IMG/VR virus record: IMGVR_UViG_3300050821_007647
Coordinates: 1 to 57,600 of that record
DNA: 57,600 nt
From: a virus
Direction: 5' to 3' (one strand)
In this document: positions 44,660 through 50,894 of the stretch, piece after piece
How positions within the stretch are numbered: the stretch's first letter is position 1
How the letters are laid out: every line of letters starts with the position of its first letter
Program-made: the position numbers and the translations under genes
The notes under the pieces: generated by a model
The model's input: only the letters and a program-made list of their open reading frames with translations
Told to the model about the DNA's origin: nothing
Database searches by the model: none

Positions 44660-45295
44660 TCAGTACTTACACTCGCGACGCACGTTTGGATATTCGTTGC
44701 GACATTCGATTGCCTGTAACCATGCATGACCAAATGCTGCGGCTACGCTGGCGGTTGCTGCTCCTCCTGATACTGATGCAGTGTGTCCCGGAGCAGACGG
44801 CGCAGAAGGAGCAGATGGTGAAGATGACGGCGCTGAAGCTGTGCTTGTACTTGTACTTGTACCGGGACCAGTGCCGGGACCAGTACCAGGTCCAGTTCCG
44901 GGACCAGTGCCGGGACCAGTACCAGGTCCAGTTCCGGGACCAGTGCCTGGGCCGGTACCAGGTCCAGTTCCAGGACCAGTGCCTGGTCCAGTGCCTGGTC
45001 CTGTTCCACCACCACCTGGGGGTCCAACACTAGCTGTTGGACCAGAACCAGAGTTAGCGGTTCCACTATTTTGTCCAATGCTAGCTGACGGTGCACCAAT
45101 AGCTCCACCTTCATTGGCTACAGCGCTAATGTGACCAACAGTTGCAGTAACACCTACACCTGTTTCACCTCCCATACCCCCACTAATGCCTGTGGTTCCT
45201 GAACTAGCAGGACCAGCCGATGCATGCCCTCCTCCCCCAGCTAAGGCTGGGGTGGTTGACAGCATCAGTAGGAGTGATAACGACGACATTTTCAT
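44660..45295 (-). CDS. Secreted low-complexity protein with GTGP repeats
   Basis: A 211-residue protein with a signal peptide (LSLLLMLSTTPALA, cut near residue 20). The mature part is Gly/Ser/Thr/Ala-rich, with about 12 GTGP units (residues about 98-145), a Ser/Thr/Pro block and a C-terminal domain holding the only Cys residues (IECRNEYPNVRRECKY), which may form a disulfide after export. Phage genes rarely encode such exported proteins. Third member of a nearby set (45802, 46207). Function unknown. Confidence 0.65.
   Translation of the reverse strand: MKMSSLSLLLMLSTTPALAGGGGHASAGPASSGTTGISGGMGGETGVGVTATVGHISAVANEGGAIGAPSASIGQNSGTANSGSGPTASVGPPGGGGTGPGTGPGTGPGTGPGTGPGTGPGTGPGTGPGTGPGTGPGTGPGTGPGTSTSTSTASAPSSSPSAPSAPSAPGHTASVSGGAATASVAAAFGHAWLQAIECRNEYPNVRRECKY
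44862..45005 (-). repeat. 12-bp minisatellite encoding GTGP
   Basis: Twelve tandem 12-base units (consensus CCGGGACCAGTG on the + strand), partly arranged as a 36-base triplet of units. Copy number should vary between relatives. Confidence 0.9.
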
Positions 45296-45297
45296 GT

Positions 45298-45738
45298 TTA
45301 GTCTCCCATATAGATTGCAGAGTTGGCGCCATGTTCTCTAAACTCCACGCTATGCACATTAACACGTGGATCATAGTTATTGGCTTCAAGCCATTTGGCT
45401 GCTAGATCGAAGATAAATTTAGCCATCATTTCACAACTTCCAGAGAATGGAAGCATGCGCAACTGAATAAGTTTACGGGTATTTAAAAGTTCAAAATATT
45501 CAAGTTTTGGATCATCTTCCGCAATAATGGTCGTATGATCTAATAGGTGTTCTAATTCTCTTTGAAAGGAATCTAGACCACCAAAATCTACAACCCAATT
45601 CAAATCATTTAATTGCTCGGCACGAAATACAGCTTTGGGCTCTACTGCGTATCCATGCATATATTGACAATGTGATGCTGCCCGCCAATTTCTAAAGGTA
45701 CAAGACATAGGCTTAAAGGTCTTGGTTGAGAAGAACAT
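45298..45738 (-). CDS. queD: 6-carboxy-5,6,7,8-tetrahydropterin synthase (phage-type QueD)
   Basis: A 146-residue T-fold enzyme turning dihydroneopterin triphosphate into 6-carboxy-tetrahydropterin. It shows the pattern AASHCQYMHGYAV (H23, C24, H28), NWVVDFGGLD, LDHTTIIAEDDP and SVEFREHGANSAIY. The third zinc His of classic QueD (HGH) reads HGY, as in related phage and marine versions as I recall them. GAGGACATAG precedes the ATG. Confidence 0.82.
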   Translation of the reverse strand: MFFSTKTFKPMSCTFRNWRAASHCQYMHGYAVEPKAVFRAEQLNDLNWVVDFGGLDSFQRELEHLLDHTTIIAEDDPKLEYFELLNTRKLIQLRMLPFSGSCEMMAKFIFDLAAKWLEANNYDPRVNVHSVEFREHGANSAIYMGD

Positions 45739-45756
45739 CTATGTCCTCATGTGAAA

Positions 45757-45803
45757 ATAGCGCAAACACCCATGTCTTGTTAGGAGCTTGCGCTATCTTT
45801 TTT
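45757..45803. terminator. Bidirectional hairpin terminator before queD
   Basis: ATAGCGCAA (45757-45765) pairs with TTGCGCTAT (45788-45796). TTTT follows on the minus strand and TTTTTT on the plus strand. Confidence 0.55.
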
Positions 45804-46143
45804 AAGGTGAAGTTGTTGCGCCTGAAGACGTTGTCCCAGTTGCTCCAGCTGCTGCTGCTCCAGAACCGCCGGCTCCAGCGGATACAGAGTTTGCAGTTGC
45901 CGCGGCAGGACCGACAGGTGCATTCGAGACACCGAATGAAGAACCTGACGGGTTTCCCTTGCCCGCAGATACGCTTACAGCGCCAAAACCAACAGCATGA
46001 CCATTAGCGCCAGTATTCCCGACACTAACAGAAACGCCACCAGCCGAGGCACCGTGAGCGGATGTTGAGGTTGATGGAGCAGGACCAGCAGCGTAGGCAG
46101 GAAATGTCGCAAGCAACATCGCCATTACGAGGATTTTTTTCAC
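45802..46143 (-). CDS. Secreted Gly/Ala/Ser-rich protein
   Basis: A 113-residue protein starting at GTG with AAAGGAG six bases upstream. Signal peptide KKILVMAMLLATFPAYA, cut near residue 18. The mature part lacks Cys and charged residues and is made of SVSVGNTGANGHAVGFG-like glycine-rich strands. It resembles the 46207 gene in design. Function unknown; a surface or matrix protein is possible. Confidence 0.65.
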   Translation of the reverse strand: MKKILVMAMLLATFPAYAAGPAPSTSTSAHGASAGGVSVSVGNTGANGHAVGFGAVSVSAGKGNPSGSSFGVSNAPVGPAAATANSVSAGAGGSGAAAAGATGTTSSGATTSP

Positions 46144-46169
46144 GAACTGTCTCCTTTAATAGAAATGGC

Positions 46170-46197
46170 CCGCCTCTAATGAAAGAGGCGGGCCAAG
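46170..46197 (-). terminator. GC-rich hairpin between two secreted-protein genes
   Basis: GGCCCGCCTCT pairs with AGAGGCGGGCC. The T-run on the minus strand is weak (ATTTCTATT). Confidence 0.55.
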
Positions 46198-46206
46198 GAG
46201 ACAAGA

Positions 46207-46497
46207 TCAGTGAGTGGAGCCGTGTCCAAAGCCCACGCCAACACCACCGGCGATGCCGGCCGCGTGTCCGACCGAAACGCCGGCCGAATTCGAAGACGAA
46301 GCGCCGATACCGATCGAAGCGCCATGTCCAGCAGCACCGAAACCGAAGCCGGTCGAAGCATTGCCAGCAGCCGCGGCGCCGTTACCAGCAGTCGCGACGC
46401 CCGAAGCAGACGCAGCCGCGCCGGTCGCCGAACTATCAGCGAACGCCGGGGTGGCGAGCGCGAACAGCGCGGCGGTAACGAGAAGGATCTTCTTCAT
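46207..46497 (-). CDS. Secreted Ala/Gly-rich protein, GC-rich gene
   Basis: ATG 46497 with GAGGA about nine bases upstream gives 96 residues, beginning KKILLVTAALFALATPAFA (signal peptide, cut after AFA). The mature part alternates Ala/Ser and Gly (AAGHGASIGIGAS, VGVGFGHG) and has several His. Its codons are clearly richer in GC than most of the phage, which suggests recent transfer from a host. Same design as the two neighbouring secreted proteins. Confidence 0.7.
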   Translation of the reverse strand: MKKILLVTAALFALATPAFADSSATGAAASASGVATAGNGAAAAGNASTGFGFGAAGHGASIGIGASSSNSAGVSVGHAAGIAGGVGVGFGHGSTH

Positions 46498-46516
46498 CAG
46501 ATATTTCCTCACTAGA

Positions 46517-46611
46517 GCAAAAACCGTTGCCCAACGGATCCCAGGTCCCCTGGAATTCTTGTACCAAGAACAGTGATGTTATGGAACTGCCCCTGTTGGT
46601 ATCTCTTTGTT
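46517..46611 (-). ncRNA. Candidate attenuated leader RNA (three hairpins plus T-run)
   Basis: After the promoter at 46646-46618 the transcript has three successive hairpins: TTCTTG/CAAGAA (46556-46570), CCAGG/CCTGG (46541-46553), CCGTT/AACGG (46524-46537), followed by TTTTT (46523-46519). It then continues to the secreted-protein ATG at 46497. It could be an attenuator in the leader or a free RNA of about 95 nt. Confidence 0.45.
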
Positions 46612-46617
46612 GAAGTG

Positions 46618-46646
46618 ATGATTGCACATGTAAATGTCATATGCAA
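46618..46646 (-). promoter_or_regulatory. Extended -10 promoter before secreted-protein gene
   Basis: TTGCAT, 17 bases, TGC then AATCAT on the minus strand, the same spacing as the small RNA promoters. Confidence 0.45.
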
Positions 46647-46692
46647 GAACTATTTTTGAAGGAATACACTACACCTGTTCACATTTTATTAC

Positions 46693-46751
46693 ACTGTAAA
46701 GTGCAGGTATTCTCGCATCCTGCGCATGCGTTGGGGACATTTCTTTACAGT
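46693..46751 (-). repeat. Nested inverted repeat downstream of the basic protein gene
   Basis: ACTGTAAAG pairs with CTTTACAGT across 41 bases that hold a second stem (GCAGG/CCTGC). It may be a 3' mRNA structure or processing site. Confidence 0.4.
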
Positions 46752-46786
46752 CCCGCCCGTGCATCACGTCCACGGGGCCCGTTCTT

Positions 46787-47515
46787 TTAAGCGGCAGCCG
46801 ACGCGTTCTTCTGGGCTTCTGCCGCTGCTGCGGCAGCCGCTGCTTTCGCAGCCTTTTCAGAAGCTTTACGCTCCTTCTCTTTCTCGACCTCAATCTTGCG
46901 TGTCGCGCGTGCCGCGCGTGCCGCGTCAATTTCAGCCTGAGTTGTTGGAACGATTGTATAATGATGCGGCTGACCTTCTGCGCGGGTTGTTACAACCTTG
47001 CATTCAAGCAAAGTCGCAACTTCCGTAAAGCTGGATAGAACGGTTGCTTTGTTCCATCCCAACGCAGCCATTGCCTCGTCAACAGTGGTACCGCCAGCTT
47101 TCTGCAATAGCTGGCGTCCGATATCACGCTTCGACCCAACTTTAAAAGGAGGCTTACCCGCAGCAACGCGAGCCGCAACTTTGGCGGGAGCATCCTTCCA
47201 CATGACGGACCAAGCAACTTTTGGCTTGGGATCTTTCTTCTCGCGCGGCTTGCGCTCTTTCTTCACTTTCTCTTCTGCCGCAGGAGCAGGAGCCGTCTCA
47301 ACAGCTTCAGCGCTCACTTTATCAACCCGAACGCCTTCCGTATTTAGGAGCGACGTGATTTCAGGACCCCACTGAATATGGGCAGGTTGATTGGCAACGA
47401 TAACAAAGCCACCAGCCGCAGCATCATTGACCACTTCGAACGTAATGCTAGGAGCTTTTTCCTGAAGCTTCTTCAGCGTCAAATTCGCGGTGGGTTTCAT
47501 TTTGTAGACTTTCAT
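46787..47515 (-). CDS. DUF3489-like winged-helix protein with histone-like tail
   Basis: A 242-residue protein. Residues about 130-190 (SKRDIGRQLLQKAGGTTVDEAMAALGWNKATVLSSF) resemble the DUF3489 winged-helix domain found in alphaproteobacteria. A Lys/Pro-rich linker precedes it and an Ala/Lys/Glu helix (Ala-rich, like histone H1 tails) ends the protein. It probably binds DNA and may compact it or regulate transcription. It has its own strong promoter and relatively GC-rich codons. Confidence 0.6.
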   Translation of the reverse strand: MKVYKMKPTANLTLKKLQEKAPSITFEVVNDAAAGGFVIVANQPAHIQWGPEITSLLNTEGVRVDKVSAEAVETAPAPAAEEKVKKERKPREKKDPKPKVAWSVMWKDAPAKVAARVAAGKPPFKVGSKRDIGRQLLQKAGGTTVDEAMAALGWNKATVLSSFTEVATLLECKVVTTRAEGQPHHYTIVPTTQAEIDAARAARATRKIEVEKEKERKASEKAAKAAAAAAAAEAQKNASAAA

Positions 47516-47553
47516 TTCATAACCTTTCCCGCATTGGTCTGAACTGTATCCTG

Positions 47554-47581
47554 AATATACACACTATAAGGAACTTGTCAA
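47554..47581 (-). promoter_or_regulatory. Strong sigma70-like promoter
   Basis: TTGACA, 16 bases, TATATT, driving the DUF3489-like gene. Confidence 0.7.
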
Positions 47582-47593
47582 GGCCTCAAATGC

Positions 47594-47653
47594 AAAAATA
47601 AATCGAGAGAGGATCAGGACAGTTCAGGTCTAAAGGGATCCTGACCCTCTCTC
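47594..47653 (-). terminator. Terminator of the queC transcript
   Basis: A 15-base stem with one mismatch (GAGAGAGGGTCAGGA / TCCTGATCCTCTCTC) followed by ATTTATTTTT on the minus strand. Confidence 0.75.
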
Positions 47654-47656
47654 TTT

Positions 47657-47740
47657 CACTTGAACTTTCGTTGACGTGTACGCCAGTTCTACAAGCGATG
47701 GATTTGGTCGAGCCAAACCTGTAGCTGGTATGTTCAAGTG
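47657..47740 (-). ncRNA. Conserved 3' stem-loop, copy 2 (after queC)
   Basis: Nested pairing: CACTTGAAC/GTTCAAGTG (including the queC stop codon), then CCAG/CTGG with a two-base bulge, CTACA/TGTAG, and TTTGG/CCAAA. The CCAGTTC...CTGGTA core matches copy 1 at 44603-44650, while the inner stems differ yet remain paired. It may be a 3' UTR-derived small RNA or a stabilising element. Confidence 0.5.
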
Positions 47741-48543
47741 ATTAGTAATCCCTCCATCTTTGCTCGTTTGATCAATGGATCAATCATTCGCGCTTCCTCA
47801 AATCCAGAAGCCCTGAGAACGCTCGCATGGTTCTTTGCTGGGGGGTAAGCCCCGGCGTAATCGGTTGTCGTAAAAGCCATTGCTTCCATACAGCCAGGAA
47901 GCCCCATGCCAATCTCAACAATTTCTTTTTTACTTTTTCCTTGCAACGGAGTAATAATATCTATCTTGGTTCGGGTTGCTAGCTCCATTGTATTGGCTAA
48001 TGACTCCACAAACTCAGGAGTGCAATCAGGATAATTAGCGTTATCAGCACCATTAATCCCAGTCATGATTGCATCGTATTGAAGCGCAACTGCATAAGAG
48101 TACGCGAGCGAGAGAAATACAGCATTGCGACCGGGAACGAACGTCAATTCAACTCGATCTTGAAGCTTTGCGTCCATCTCATTAATATTTGAATATTCTT
48201 CCAAGGGTTCAGAACTTGTCAAAGGCGACTTGCCCTCAAATATGGATCCAAGTCGTTTGACATATCGGTATTGAGGCATTTCCACATGGATATTTGCTCG
48301 CATCCATGCCAATTGATAGACAAAGGCAGCGCTATCTAATTCGCGGGCATGACGTTGCCCATAGTCAAATGATACAGCACCTATTTTGCTGTATAGACCA
48401 GAATGAAGCGCCCAAAATAAACAAGTGGTGCTATCTTGACCACCCGACAAAACAACAAGAACTTTGGATCTTACATCCGCGGCACGTTCTGTAACCAATT
48501 TTGGTAATCTTCTTGGCGCCACCGCCACTTTTGCTCTTGCCAT
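47734..48543 (-). CDS. queC: QueC homologue (7-cyano-7-deazaguanine synthase) lacking zinc cysteines
   Basis: A 269-residue PP-loop enzyme, in bacteria making preQ0 from 7-carboxy-7-deazaguanine, ammonia and ATP. The ATP motif LSGGQDSTTCLFW (33-45), FDYGQRH and a family-like FVPGRNAVFLSLAYSYA are present. But the C-terminal zinc motif of QueC (CGxCxxCxxR) reads PAKNHASVLRASGFEEA, with no cysteines. There is a basic 25-residue N-terminal extension. AGGA precedes ATG 48543. Either a zinc-free variant or an altered product; queF presence implies preQ0 is made somewhere. Confidence 0.82.
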   Translation of the reverse strand: MARAKVAVAPRRLPKLVTERAADVRSKVLVVLSGGQDSTTCLFWALHSGLYSKIGAVSFDYGQRHARELDSAAFVYQLAWMRANIHVEMPQYRYVKRLGSIFEGKSPLTSSEPLEEYSNINEMDAKLQDRVELTFVPGRNAVFLSLAYSYAVALQYDAIMTGINGADNANYPDCTPEFVESLANTMELATRTKIDIITPLQGKSKKEIVEIGMGLPGCMEAMAFTTTDYAGAYPPAKNHASVLRASGFEEARMIDPLIKRAKMEGLLIT

Positions 48544-48656
48544 TGGCGATCCTGTTGGCGTAATTCACGCCGCTCAAGTTGAAGCTGTTGCTCACACTGC
48601 CACGTGTTTACGCTACAATTGCCAATCAAGAGCAAAGCGACTAGGACGTTACTCAT
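48471..48656 (-). CDS. Small exported or lipoprotein-like peptide
   Basis: ATG 48656 overlaps the end of the previous gene; 61 residues. The N-terminus (NVLVALLLIGNCSV) is a hydrophobic signal ending near Cys14, but Asn before the Cys is not a normal lipobox. The rest is Gln/Arg/Trp-rich and helical. It overlaps the queC start by 73 bases. An Rz1-like spanin is a thin possibility. Confidence 0.45.
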   Translation of the reverse strand: MSNVLVALLLIGNCSVNTWQCEQQLQLERRELRQQDRQWQEQKWRWRQEDYQNWLQNVPRM

Positions 48657-48816
48657 AGGTTCTCCGCTCTTTACGCTTTGCCGCTGCTTCGCGAATTGCT
48701 GCAAGCAATTCTGGACTGTAAGTACTTGTTCTAGCGGTTGTTTTCATGATCATATTACCATTGTCTTTATAGATATAGGTGCTTCGATCACGTCCACGCG
48801 GTTTAAATCTAGTCAC
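48649..48816 (-). CDS. 55-residue basic peptide
   Basis: GTG 48816 overlaps the upstream stop (GTGA) and AGGA lies six bases before it. The product MTRFKPRGRDRSTYIY... ends with a helix rich in Ala/Lys/Arg (LLAAIREAAAKRKERR). Likely nucleic-acid binding by composition only. Confidence 0.5.
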   Translation of the reverse strand: MTRFKPRGRDRSTYIYKDNGNMIMKTTARTSTYSPELLAAIREAAAKRKERRTYE

Positions 48817-49007
48817 TGTAATCCTGCTGGTTTCAAGAGTTTTTTTGCGTGTTCAATCCGCCGTAAAACTTTCTGGGCGTCTAAAACGCGGTTTAAATTT
48901 TCTCGTGTTGGTTGATCGTCATATTCCTGAGTCAATGTCGCTAGATATAATTCCATAGCATTTTTAATAATGCCAAAATCTTCTTTCATTTCATCAAGGA
49001 TAAACAT
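48813..49007 (-). CDS. Small acidic helical protein
   Basis: A 64-residue charged helical protein with no motif; ribosome site weak. Start of a run of coupled small genes leading into queC. Confidence 0.5.
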   Translation of the reverse strand: MFILDEMKEDFGIIKNAMELYLATLTQEYDDQPTRENLNRVLDAQKVLRRIEHAKKLLKPAGLQ

Positions 49008-49027
49008 CGATGCCCCGAGAAGTAAGA

Positions 49028-49052
49028 GGAGCGCATAAAGCGCTCCTTTTTT
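49028..49052 (+). terminator. Hairpin with plus-strand T-run
   Basis: GGAGCGC-ATAAA-GCGCTCC followed by TTTTTT on the + strand. No + strand gene precedes it, and on the minus strand the T-run is absent. It may stop an antisense transcript. Confidence 0.5.
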
Positions 49053-49055
49053 ATT

Positions 49056-49934
49056 TCAGGCCGCCACCTCTTCAGGAGCGGACAGCTTCTTATAAGTATC
49101 GCTTGCCAAGTTGAAAATGTCAATGTTTAATTTCATCGACCGATCAATGGCATTAATGGCATGGGTGCGAACGTGCGTTCGAACCGTCCCCCAGCGCTCC
49201 GTGGTCGTCACGGAATCAGCTTCAAGACCGCCGCGCAGGACATTCTCCTGAATGACGTTGAAGATGGTCCACAAGTCCTGGCCCTTGTCTTCGGCGCGCC
49301 GAACACCAAGAAGTTGGTCCACCTTGATGGGGGTGCGGACAACGTCATCAGCATCCTTGAATGCGCGATGATGAACCTGCATCGCGAGGCTATAAGCTTC
49401 GGACGAGGGAAGCATCAACTTTGACCAATCACGCGGTGCCTCGAGGATTTCGTTGGCCCGATTGATGATCTTGTAGGACCCTTCAATCACCTTATCCATC
49501 GTCGCGCGTTCACCGATATGAGCGATCCGCTCGGCGCCGAATTCCTCAGTCTGAATGACAGCGCCATTCAAACACGCAATGCGGAATAGTCCCGCATTGA
49601 GCGAATAAGCGGCGGTACCATCATTGGCATTCTTCAACACGACCTCAGCAATCGTATCGTTGACTTTCAGGTCCCGTGTCTCGTCAAAGCGACGGAGACG
49701 AACAACGTGCTTTGTGAACGGGCGGCGGCTGAAGCTGCGCGATCCCTGCTCTTGTACAGAGACAGGAAAGAAGCCCTCATTGGCAAGGCCACGGAGAACT
49801 TCGATTGTGGCAATGGGTTTAAACTTTTCCGAACGAGCCGGAGAAGCCGTGTCGCCGAAGATCGAGGGAGCAACACGATGCAAGTCATCTTCGGAAAGAG
49901 GACGACCCTGGTTGAAAGTAGGACGAATAGTCAT
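49056..49934 (-). CDS. DUF932-family phage/plasmid protein
   Basis: A 292-residue protein with the DUF932 pattern: N-terminal Arg/Pro region, VLRGLANEGFFPVSVQEQ, VVRLRRFD, and ACLNGAV followed by helices. Family members occur on plasmids and phages and their function is unclear; some are antirestriction-associated. Its own promoter (TTGACA-17-TATGGT) and GAAAGGA ribosome site suggest high expression. GC-richer than adjacent genes. Confidence 0.72.
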   Translation of the reverse strand: MTIRPTFNQGRPLSEDDLHRVAPSIFGDTASPARSEKFKPIATIEVLRGLANEGFFPVSVQEQGSRSFSRRPFTKHVVRLRRFDETRDLKVNDTIAEVVLKNANDGTAAYSLNAGLFRIACLNGAVIQTEEFGAERIAHIGERATMDKVIEGSYKIINRANEILEAPRDWSKLMLPSSEAYSLAMQVHHRAFKDADDVVRTPIKVDQLLGVRRAEDKGQDLWTIFNVIQENVLRGGLEADSVTTTERWGTVRTHVRTHAINAIDRSMKLNIDIFNLASDTYKKLSAPEEVAA

Positions 49935-49975
49935 CTGATAAGGTTCCTTTCATGCTCGTGATTGAGCGTATGAGA

Positions 49976-50004
49976 ACCATAGTTCATGATTGGTTTTCTG
50001 TCAA
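49976..50004 (-). promoter_or_regulatory. Promoter of the DUF932 gene
   Basis: TTGACA, 17 bases, TATGGT on the minus strand; divergent from the + strand promoter at 50057. Confidence 0.7.
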
Positions 50005-50056
50005 GAATTATTTTGCGGTCCTTTGCACTTTTTTAATTCCTTAGATCAGATTTTGC

Positions 50057-50085
50057 TTGTACGAAGAACCGAAGCGTAGTACACA
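50057..50085 (+). promoter_or_regulatory. Promoter of the + strand island
   Basis: TTGTAC, 17 bases containing AGAACC, TACACA. The -10 ends six bases before the ATG at 50092, which predicts a leaderless mRNA. Confidence 0.5.
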
Positions 50086-50091
50086 GTTTAA

Positions 50092-50883
50092 ATGATACAG
50101 GATCTTACTATACCCTCTATGCTGGAGCAGATGAAAACTGCTTTAACTAATGCTATACCTATGGCTCAAGTCCTTGAAATTAAGGAAAGAGCCAAAACTA
50201 TCTATGACAAAATAAAACGAGAAATAAGCCTTCAAAAAGCTAAAGGTGCGCATAAAGAAATGGTGGCGCTTAGTCTTCACATGCAAGGTAATGCTCGCAA
50301 GGTTATGATTCGTGCCAATATTCTCTTAGCAGATGAATATGATACGGCTAAAGAAAAAGGAGAAGTTGCCGTTCCAGGTGATATTAAATCACAAAATTTA
50401 TCTGCGATAGCGCAACCTACGCTATCGCAAAAGGAAACTGTAAATCAGCTTCCTATTCAAAAGGAATTAGGAATAGATCATCGGGTAATGTCTGATTTCC
50501 GTAAATTAAAAGAATTTGATAAAAAGAATCCTGGCGTCATAGAAACCAAAATTGATGAACTTGTTGAGGCAGGACAAGAACCTACACAAGCTGCCATCAA
50601 CAGGATGATTGACCCACCTAAACTTAAAACCACTTTTGAGTGGCAAGATGAATTAATTAAAAAATCAGAAAAAATGGTCAGTGTCCATGTGCTGATCGAG
50701 GAACTCCTCCCACTGTCTGAACGGTTGCTAGAACAATCAAAGCTTCATATTGCTATGCTTTCACGAGCAGAAATAGCAATGGTAGCAGGAGATATCAAGC
50801 GATTAATAGACAAATGGGCGAGTGATGACCCGACTGTTCGCCGGGTTCGTGGTCGTGTCGTCCCCTTTAAATCCGGTAAGTAA
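50092..50883 (+). CDS. Unknown helical DNA-transaction-like protein
   Basis: A 263-residue protein. No ribosome site; the promoter position implies a leaderless start. The first 110 residues are helical and resemble the N-terminal region of phage or plasmid proteins with VLEIKERAKTIYDKIK-type helices. A central segment (LGIDHRVMSDFRKLKEFDKKNPG) looks like a helix-turn-helix. It ends in a basic tail. It is coupled to the ParB-fold-like gene downstream. Function unknown. Confidence 0.55.
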   Translation: MIQDLTIPSMLEQMKTALTNAIPMAQVLEIKERAKTIYDKIKREISLQKAKGAHKEMVALSLHMQGNARKVMIRANILLADEYDTAKEKGEVAVPGDIKSQNLSAIAQPTLSQKETVNQLPIQKELGIDHRVMSDFRKLKEFDKKNPGVIETKIDELVEAGQEPTQAAINRMIDPPKLKTTFEWQDELIKKSEKMVSVHVLIEELLPLSERLLEQSKLHIAMLSRAEIAMVAGDIKRLIDKWASDDPTVRRVRGRVVPFKSGK

Positions 50884-50894
50884 TGGAGGTCCTA

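Noticed and set aside
44862-45005. CRISPR array
   Set aside because: Direct tandem 12-bp units without spacers, in a coding frame.
44781-45134. Plus-strand frame with VPGPVPGP repeats
   Set aside because: Mirror of the minus-strand GTGP gene; the minus frame has signal peptide, start site and stop.
49028-49052. Terminator of the DUF932 gene
   Set aside because: The T-run is on the + strand; on the minus strand no T-run follows the stem.
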